Of a DNA stretch of 64,000 nucleotides, positions 58,513-64,000 are shown piece by piece. Below the pieces are notes generated by a model. That model saw only the letters and a program-made list of their open reading frames with translations, ran no database searches and was not told the origin of the DNA. This DNA comes from Streptomyces venezuelae. GTDB taxonomy: Bacteria > Actinomycetota > Actinomycetes > Streptomycetales > Streptomycetaceae. The stretch lies in NCBI RefSeq assembly GCF_008642275.1, contig NZ_CP029189.1:1607001-1671000 (forward strand), read 5' to 3'. Each line of letters begins with the position of its first letter. Within the stretch, counting starts at the first letter, position 1. The position numbers were made by a program, and so were the translations under genes.

Positions 58513-59493
58513 CTACATTTCCTTCACTTCTCCGGCCTCCACCGCCCTCCCCAGGAGATCCCGCGCGGCCCGGATCCGATCCGTCAGCTCCGGTGGCTCG
58601 ACCACTTCGAACTCACAACCGAGCAGCATGACGTGAATCACCAGAACGTCCAGGTTCACCGCCCCGGTGCGCAGCAGACAGCTCCGCCCGTCGACCGGTT
58701 CCAGGACCCCGTCGCTCGGCCCGACGATCCGTGCCGCCTCCTGCGCCGAGACCCTCAGCCGCACCACCGCGCGGGTCGCGTACGCCCGCTGCGAGACGCC
58801 CTCGGAGACGTACGCGGCGAGGTCCTCGGCCGGTGCCGGGCGCGGGGTGAACCGCGGTCCGTGCGGAGGCCTGGGCTCGATCCGGTCCGCGCGGAAGGTC
58901 CGCCACGCCTCCCGGTCCAGGTCCCAGGCGACCAGGTACCAGCGCCGCTCGGTGCAGACCAGCCGGTGCGGTTCGACGGTGCGGCGGCTGACGTTCCCCT
59001 CGTGGTCGCGGTACCCGAAGCGCAGCCGCTCGCCGTCCCGGCAGACCGAGGCCAGCTCGGTCAGCACCGAGGGGTCCACGGTGGAGCGCTGGGCGCCGCG
59101 CAGCATCGGCACGGTGAACTCGTTGAGCGCGGACACCCTGCGGCGCAGCCGTGACGGCAGTACCTGCTCCAGCTTCGCCAGGGCGCGTACGGAGGCCTCG
59201 CCGATGCCCTCGACCCCGTTCCCGGCGGCGGTCCGCAGGCCCACGGCGACGGCCACGGCCTCGTCGTCGTCCAGCAGCAGCGGCGGCAGCTCGGCCCCCG
59301 CGCCCAACTGGTAGCCGCCGCCGGTCCCGGGGCTGGCGTTCACCGGATACCCGAGCTCCCGCAACCGGTCGACGTCGCGCCGGACCGTCCTCGCGGTGAC
59401 CCCGAGGCGGTCCGCGAGGTCGGCCCCGGTCCATTCGCGGTGGGCCTGCAGCAGGGACAGCAGGCGCAGCAGTCGTGCGGAGGTGTCGATCAT
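58513..59493 (-). CDS. WYL-domain transcriptional regulator (YafY-like)
   Basis: A 326-residue regulator. Residues about 5-60 form a winged helix (RLLRLLSLLQAHREWTGADL, GVTARTVRRDVDRLRELGYP), and residues about 140-310 the WYL and WCX domains (RLRFGYRDHEGNVSRRTVEP, TERRWYLVAWDLDREAWRTF, RADRIEP). WYL proteins sense nucleic-acid pieces or other ligands and often regulate DNA repair or conflict genes; the target here is unknown. ATG 59493 has only a weak ribosome site. It runs upstream of, but in the same direction as, the convergent gap, and follows the MTB12-like gene by 37 bases. Confidence 0.92.
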   Translation of the reverse strand: MIDTSARLLRLLSLLQAHREWTGADLADRLGVTARTVRRDVDRLRELGYPVNASPGTGGGYQLGAGAELPPLLLDDDEAVAVAVGLRTAAGNGVEGIGEASVRALAKLEQVLPSRLRRRVSALNEFTVPMLRGAQRSTVDPSVLTELASVCRDGERLRFGYRDHEGNVSRRTVEPHRLVCTERRWYLVAWDLDREAWRTFRADRIEPRPPHGPRFTPRPAPAEDLAAYVSEGVSQRAYATRAVVRLRVSAQEAARIVGPSDGVLEPVDGRSCLLRTGAVNLDVLVIHVMLLGCEFEVVEPPELTDRIRAARDLLGRAVEAGEVKEM

Positions 59494-59530
59494 CCCCGGA
59501 GTCTGCCAGCGCGCCGCGGGCGGCCGGGCC

Positions 59531-60082
59531 TCAGCAGAACAGCGGGGGTGCCTCGGCGCCGCTGAGGTCGACGAGCGCGCAGAGGGTCTTCAGGGAGACC
59601 TTCCAGGTCCCGTCCTCGAACACCGCGTTCCCCTTGCCGGCGGACATGACCGTCTCGTCGCCGACCTTCAGGTCGTAGGTCACCGCGGCCTCGGTGGGCG
59701 AGGTGAAGGTGACACCGGTGACCGCCGCGGAGGCCTTGGCCGCTTCGGCGCCGGCCGAGAAGCCGTCCAGCAGCACCTTGAGCAGGTCGCCGTGCTGGAG
59801 CAGCTCCGCCTTCTCGTCGGTCGGGGTCTTCGGGTCGAAGAACGCGGTCCAGTTCTTCTCGATCTGTTCCTTCGCCGCCGCGGGATCCGCGGGCCCTTCC
59901 GCGCCCTGCAGGACCACGACCGCGGCGGGCGGCTGCGCCGGGACCCCTGCCGCCGCGGCCGGGGACCACCCCACGGCCGCCGGCAGGGCCAGCAGGACCG
60001 CGGCCGCCGCGCAGGCCGCGGCGCGCGCCGGGGCGCGCGGGTGTCCGTGCGGAAGGGCACGCGGGTGTCTGCTCTGGACCAT
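59531..60082 (-). CDS. Exported MTB12-like (low-molecular-weight antigen) protein
   Basis: A 183-residue exported protein. A long N-terminal signal (ARAAACAAAAVLLALPAAVG, then AAA) is followed by a compact alpha/beta domain: AKEQIEKNWTAFFDPKTPTD, LLQHGDLLKVLLDGFS, VTGVTFTSPTEAAVTYDL, and FEDGTWKVSLKTLCALVDLS with a C-terminal Cys pair. This matches the MTB12/CFP-2-like antigen fold of Mycobacterium, an NTF2-like domain of unknown role in the cell envelope. ATG 60082 has a GGTGAG site. It lies 101 bases downstream of the Rpf-like gene on the same strand. Confidence 0.82.
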   Translation of the reverse strand: MVQSRHPRALPHGHPRAPARAAACAAAAVLLALPAAVGWSPAAAAGVPAQPPAAVVVLQGAEGPADPAAAKEQIEKNWTAFFDPKTPTDEKAELLQHGDLLKVLLDGFSAGAEAAKASAAVTGVTFTSPTEAAVTYDLKVGDETVMSAGKGNAVFEDGTWKVSLKTLCALVDLSGAEAPPLFC

Positions 60083-60183
60083 CTGGCTCACCACCGGAGT
60101 CCGAGCGAGCCGTTCGGCTCGCCGTTTCCAGGGTCGGCGCCCGCACGGCATCACGCAACGCGCGGCCGGCCCGGGCGCCCCGG

Positions 60184-60900
<717 letters not shown>

Positions 60901-61187
60901 CTACGCAGCCACCCGCGGTCGCCTCGGGCCCGCCACGCGGCAGGTCACCGCAGCCCACCCGGTCGGACGACCGCCGGCACCGCCCCAAACGGCCACACCT
61001 GGGCATCAACTGAGCACAACCAGAAAACAGTTGGCACGTAAGCGAAGCTCCGGTCGGACGGTTCACCCTTCCGGGGGCCAGGTTCGAATCCGTTCCCTCA
61101 AATGGCGTGACCCCGGCCGCCGCTCGGCCGTTGAGCCCGGCGAGCCGGGAGCCTCCCGGACCCGCACCTATGCCGAGGAGCCACCCC

Positions 61188-61994
61188 GTGCCGCGCATGC
61201 TCGACGTCAGTGATGAGGTACGTGCCGAGATCGGTGACGAAGAAGCCGACAGGCTGCTCGTCGGCGAAGACGCGCCGCGCAGTTACGACTGCACCTCCTG
61301 CCGCACCCCCGGTGACCCCGAGAACGACCGGACCAGCACGGTGCTGTTCGTCGGCGAGGAGACCGCCGTCCTCGCCTTCGCCCACGCCACCTGCATCCCC
61401 TCCCAGGTGGTCACGGTCTCGGAGGAGCAGCTCCAGGGCGCCGTCCGCAGCATCACCGGCGACAGCCCGGCCGGCTCCGGCGGCCCCGGCGCCGCCCCGC
61501 AGAACGTGCCCGGCGGCCAGGCCGTCCTCGGCATCACCAGCGGCCTGATCCTGATCGCCGGTGAGCTGCACCCGGCCCTGGTCGTCGAGCCGACCGCGCC
61601 CATCGCCCGCCCCGGCAGCGACGGCCCCGGCGACGACTTCCTGCCGCTCCTCATCGAGCAGGGCTTCATCCCGGTCACCGACACCTCCGAGGTCCCCACC
61701 GTCCTCGGCGGCTGGTCGGTCCTGCTCGCCGCGGGCCAGCTGCACGCCGTGCTGCAGCCGGGCAACGACGGCAGCCAGGTCGCCTGGTGGCAGGCGCACC
61801 AGGCGCTGTCGGTCACCGACGGCTGGCGGACCGCCGTCAACAAGACCCAGCGCGTGCTCATCTACGCCGCCCCGGTCGGCTCCATCGGCCAGCAGCCCCG
61901 TGAGGACCTGTTGCGCGACGCGCTGGACAAGGCCGCCGCCGCGGGCAAGCTCGTGGCCGCCGCGATGCCGCTGGCGGGTACGCCCGGCGCCTGA
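61188..61994 (+). CDS. Conserved hypothetical cytosolic protein
   Basis: A 268-residue soluble protein starting MPRMLDVSDEVRAEI. An N-terminal CTSC pair (Cys35 and Cys38) and a third Cys in HATCIPSQVV suggest possible metal binding. The rest alternates beta strands and helices (VLGITSGLILIAGELHPALV, LLIEQGFIPVTDTSEVPTVL, GWSVLLAAGQLHAVLQPGND), reading like two related half-domains. I do not recognise the family. GTG 61188 has a GAGGAG site 7 bases upstream; ATG 61197 is the alternative. It is divergent from the Rpf-like gene. A 15-bp hairpin ends it. Confidence 0.75.
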   Translation: MPRMLDVSDEVRAEIGDEEADRLLVGEDAPRSYDCTSCRTPGDPENDRTSTVLFVGEETAVLAFAHATCIPSQVVTVSEEQLQGAVRSITGDSPAGSGGPGAAPQNVPGGQAVLGITSGLILIAGELHPALVVEPTAPIARPGSDGPGDDFLPLLIEQGFIPVTDTSEVPTVLGGWSVLLAAGQLHAVLQPGNDGSQVAWWQAHQALSVTDGWRTAVNKTQRVLIYAAPVGSIGQQPREDLLRDALDKAAAAGKLVAAAMPLAGTPGA

Positions 61995-62051
61995 TCCCAG
62001 CCGGTACGAGAACGGCCGCCAGCCCCCTGCCGAGGGGGCCGGGCGGCGTGC

Positions 62052-62087
62052 GCCGGGGGTGTGCGGTCCGTCCCGCACACCCCCGGC
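62052..62087 (+). terminator. Terminator hairpin (15-bp stem)
   Basis: Arms 62052-62066 and 62073-62087 around loop TCCGTC, 57 bases after the stop codon of the hypothetical gene. Confidence 0.85.
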
Positions 62088-62148
62088 GATCTGTGTTTCG
62101 GCCCCCGTCACCCCGCATCCGCAGCGCGTCGGTTTCGTTGGCTGGTAC

Positions 62149-62565
62149 GTGCATTCATACGACTCCTCCCGCGCCCCGTCCTATCCGAGCACCGTCCCCG
62201 CGATGCGTCCCGCACGGGACCGGGACACCCCTCCGGCCGTCTCGCACACCCCGATCTACGACGCGCTGTACTCGGAGTACCTGCGGGCCTTCCGGGCGCT
62301 GCCGGGCGACCGTACGGGCGAGGAGGACCACGGGTTCACGGCCTTCTCCTACGGGGGCTCGCACACGACCGGCAGCTCGTACGGCAGCGGCTGGAGCGGA
62401 TCCGGATGGCAGCGCGTCGACGGCTGGCAGCCCTCCTACACCCCGCAGCCGCTGCCCACGTACTCGTACGCGGGCAGCCCCGGATACGCCGACGGGCGGC
62501 AGAGCCAGACCGGGATGACGCACCTCCCGGCGGCCCTGCCGCCCGCTCCGCGCCGGGGCTACTGA
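62149..62565 (+). CDS. Hypothetical Ser/Gly/Tyr-rich protein
   Basis: A 138-residue protein. The first 60 residues hold a helical piece (TPIYDALYSEYLRAFRALPG), the rest is rich in Gly, Ser, Tyr, Trp and Pro (SYGGSHTTGSSYGSGWSGSG) and likely disordered. There is no signal peptide or membrane helix. GTG 62149 is taken as start because the reading frame is consistent there; ATG 62203 is the alternative and neither has a good ribosome site. I believe similar proteins exist in other Streptomyces; the function is unknown. Confidence 0.65.
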   Translation: MHSYDSSRAPSYPSTVPAMRPARDRDTPPAVSHTPIYDALYSEYLRAFRALPGDRTGEEDHGFTAFSYGGSHTTGSSYGSGWSGSGWQRVDGWQPSYTPQPLPTYSYAGSPGYADGRQSQTGMTHLPAALPPAPRRGY

Positions 62566-63177
62566 CCCCGCCGAGTCCGCCGGAGTCCTCGCCCGGCTGC
62601 TACTTCTTCTTGGCCTTACCGGCCTGCCTTGCCACCAGGGGTGCCCCGCTCTGCACCCTCCTGACCTGCTGCTGAGCGGTCACTGTCGGTGGACGCCGGT
62701 CAGCGTTGGGAGGCGTCCGACGGCCCACAGACGGCCCGGCGCGACGCCCGGTCAACGAGCCCGGGACTGCATGTCGCTTGACTTGTCGCTTGTCGCTTGT
62801 CGTCCCCATTCACCCAGCTCACGGCCACGCATCCGGGGCTGAGGTGCCCACCAGGCCCAAGACGACAAGCGACGAGCTACAAGGACCGCCCTTCGGGCGT
62901 CGACCAGCCCCGGCGGGGGCCAGAGGGCGGGACTACAGCCCGTCGCGGCGGGCGTGACCGCGACCGGGCGTGATCATTTCATCGGGTATGACCACCCCCT
63001 CCAGGCGCATCACGGCCACCGCAGCCCTCACCGCCGCGCACAACGGCTTCGGGTAGCTGGCCAGCAAGCTGGACCCTGCCGGCGGGGACGGCCGATCTGT
63101 TGATCTGCAATTGAGCTGCGGCGACGGGCCGTTTCACCCTGACCGCCATGCCTCGCGGCCCCGTACTGGCCCGTGCC
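62566..63177. other. 612-bp stretch with no gene I can support; repeat-rich with looser codon character
   Basis: It contains TGTCGCTTG-type direct repeats (62770-62801) and a 12-bp inverted repeat TCGCTTGTCGTC (62793-62804) / GACGACAAGCGA (62861-62872). A minus-strand frame 62600-62809 (69 residues, ending GKAKKK) has no convincing ribosome site and only about 70 per cent G/C third positions. A 22-codon plus-strand frame at 62988 (MTTPSRRITATAALTAAHNG) might be a gene remnant. The order and composition here look less settled than in the rest of the window. Confidence 0.5.
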
Positions 63178-63849
63178 TCAGCGATCGCGGCCAGTGCCCG
63201 CCCGGTCTGCGGTAAGCACCGGCTCGGCCGCCATGCCCGTTCGCCCGGCCCGCCGCCTCGACACCCGGCGCCACGCCCCCGCACCGGCCAGGAGCGCCAG
63301 CCCGTCCGCCACCGCCGCGGACAGCCCCATCGCCGCGACCGTCTGCCACGAGTGCCCGTCCAGCTCCCCACCCTCCGGCGACGCCCACAGCCGGATCCGG
63401 TGCCCGTCCGGATGCACCTTGTCCGCCGGGCGCACCTCGTAGAAAGTGCGTCCGCCGACCGACCAGACGTACCGGCACTCGACCTCGTCCTGCGGCCCCG
63501 CGCCCTCGTCCCAGTGCTGGCCGGTCACCCGGCAACCGCTGAGCTCGATCGTTACCGGTTCCGTCGTCCGCCCCCGGAGCTGGACCTGCTCCACCGTGCC
63601 GCCCGTGGTCACGACCCCGGCCAGCACCAACACCGTCAGCCCGCCAGCGGCCAGCGCGTCGGCCCACCGGTCCAGACCCGGCCGGAGCCTGAGCCCGACC
63701 GGCGCCGTCACCAGGCCCGCCCCGAGCAGGACGAGCGGCCAGGCCGTCCACGGCGTCCCGTCCGCCCAGTTCCACAGCAGCACGCCCGCGCCGACGACCG
63801 CGGCCACCGACCCCCCGATCGCGACGTACCCGCCTATCCTCTGCGCCAT
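63178..63849 (-). CDS. DUF3592-type membrane protein
   Basis: A 223-residue membrane protein. Four hydrophobic segments: about residues 8-27 (YVAIGGSVAAVVGAGVLLWN), 35-52, 62-84 (ALAAGGLTVLVLAGVVTTGG) and 165-190. Between helices 3 and 4 is the DUF3592-like beta domain with ECRYVWSVGGRTFYEVRPAD and VHPDGHRIRLWASPEGGELD. The C-terminus is Arg-rich. ATG 63849 has an AAGGGGG site. The gene follows the cut gene at the right edge by 21 bases on the same strand, so they are likely co-transcribed. The function is unknown. Confidence 0.75.
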   Translation of the reverse strand: MAQRIGGYVAIGGSVAAVVGAGVLLWNWADGTPWTAWPLVLLGAGLVTAPVGLRLRPGLDRWADALAAGGLTVLVLAGVVTTGGTVEQVQLRGRTTEPVTIELSGCRVTGQHWDEGAGPQDEVECRYVWSVGGRTFYEVRPADKVHPDGHRIRLWASPEGGELDGHSWQTVAAMGLSAAVADGLALLAGAGAWRRVSRRRAGRTGMAAEPVLTADRAGTGRDR

Positions 63850-63870
63850 TTCGCACCCCCTTGCCCCCCG

Positions 63871-64000
63871 CTACCCACCCGTCCGATCCCGCAACCACGC
63901 CGCAATCGCCAGGTATTCGTCCGCCATGTTCACGGGAGTTGCCAGAGAATCAACACCCGTTACGCTCTTCACCACCGAGGTCCGAGGAGATCCATGGTCG
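63871..64000 (-). CDS. C-terminal end of a gene cut by the window edge
   Basis: The last 43 sense codons before a TAG at 63871-63873 are open to the window end. The protein end reads MADEYLAIAAWLRDRTGG, with KSVTGVDSLATPVN before it. The reading frame has reasonable Streptomyces codon usage, and the stop lies 21 bases before the DUF3592 gene start, the spacing of an operon. The family is not recognisable from this fragment. Confidence 0.5.
   Translation of the reverse strand, partial: DHGSPRTSVVKSVTGVDSLATPVNMADEYLAIAAWLRDRTGG

Noticed and set aside
61075..61095. GGTTCGAATCC, the usual T-loop sequence of a tRNA
   Set aside because: The flanks pair over only two base pairs and no acceptor or anticodon arms could be found on either strand.
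62600..62809. 69-codon minus-strand frame ending in GKAKKK
   Set aside because: No clear ribosome site, repeat-derived N-terminus and mediocre codon usage; a short gene starting inside it cannot be excluded.

Overview
This 64-kb window is high-GC actinobacterial chromosome and almost certainly Streptomyces. Third codon positions are nearly always G or C. SepF, a streptogrisin-type protease, an Rpf/LysM protein, a class-E-sortase-like LAETG substrate, DnaE2 with a degenerate Y-family partner, and many GTG starts all fit that genus. From memory, not checked here, the order resembles the S. coelicolor SCO1706 to SCO1760 neighbourhood. No rRNA, tRNA, insertion sequence or CRISPR array was seen.

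Left part (1-28 kb): a truncated aldehyde dehydrogenase, a citrate/metal symporter and a molybdopterin oxidoreductase; a four-gene minus-strand set (beta-helix exoprotein, cupredoxin-like lipoprotein, polytopic membrane protein, TetR); homogentisate dioxygenase with a GntR regulator and a clear promoter/operator; a TetR/ABC-2 efflux unit with paired operators; a CoA transferase; a Ser/Thr kinase; a secreted SGNH esterase; an AAA ATPase; GNAT and DUF402 genes; an AA10 lytic polysaccharide monooxygenase with a LAETG cell-wall anchor; and a secreted lipase preceded by a CRP-like palindrome.

Middle part (27.5-38 kb): dnaE2 and an ImuB/DinP-like gene overlap by 4 bp (translesion synthesis). An intergenic patch carries copies of a dispersed Streptomyces repeat. 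An amidohydrolase and an NCS1 permease are divergent from a TetR, with a good palindromic operator between them.

Most interesting part (38.25-48.5 kb): a complete FxSxx-COOH RiPP system. A 54-codon precursor ends in FNSAL and is too short for ordinary ORF cut-offs. It is followed by radical SAM/SPASM maturase FxsB, an AAC(3)-family acetyltransferase, TIR-like FxsC, and the 1330-residue FxsT (ParA-like + TIR + NB-ARC + TPR). Directly downstream are a SLATT/DUF4231-type membrane protein and a convergent SLOG-like gene, both family types of nucleotide-signal conflict systems. A cyclophane peptide maturase beside TIR, STAND, SLATT and SLOG modules suggests a peptide-coupled sensing or immune device. 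The individual families are known; the joint function is unproven.

Right part (48.6-64 kb): streptogrisin B-type protease, a Cys-rich DUF5685 protein, a SepF paralogue, a glutaryl-CoA-dehydrogenase-like enzyme, an MFS exporter, a PIG-V-like mannosyltransferase, a PAP2 phosphatase, a WYL regulator, an MTB12-like exported protein, an Rpf-like muralytic protein, two hypothetical genes, then a less orderly stretch leading to a DUF3592-type membrane protein and a gene cut by the window edge. Several genes lacking a Shine-Dalgarno have a TANNNT-like hexamer 6-7 nt before the start codon, suggesting leaderless transcripts.
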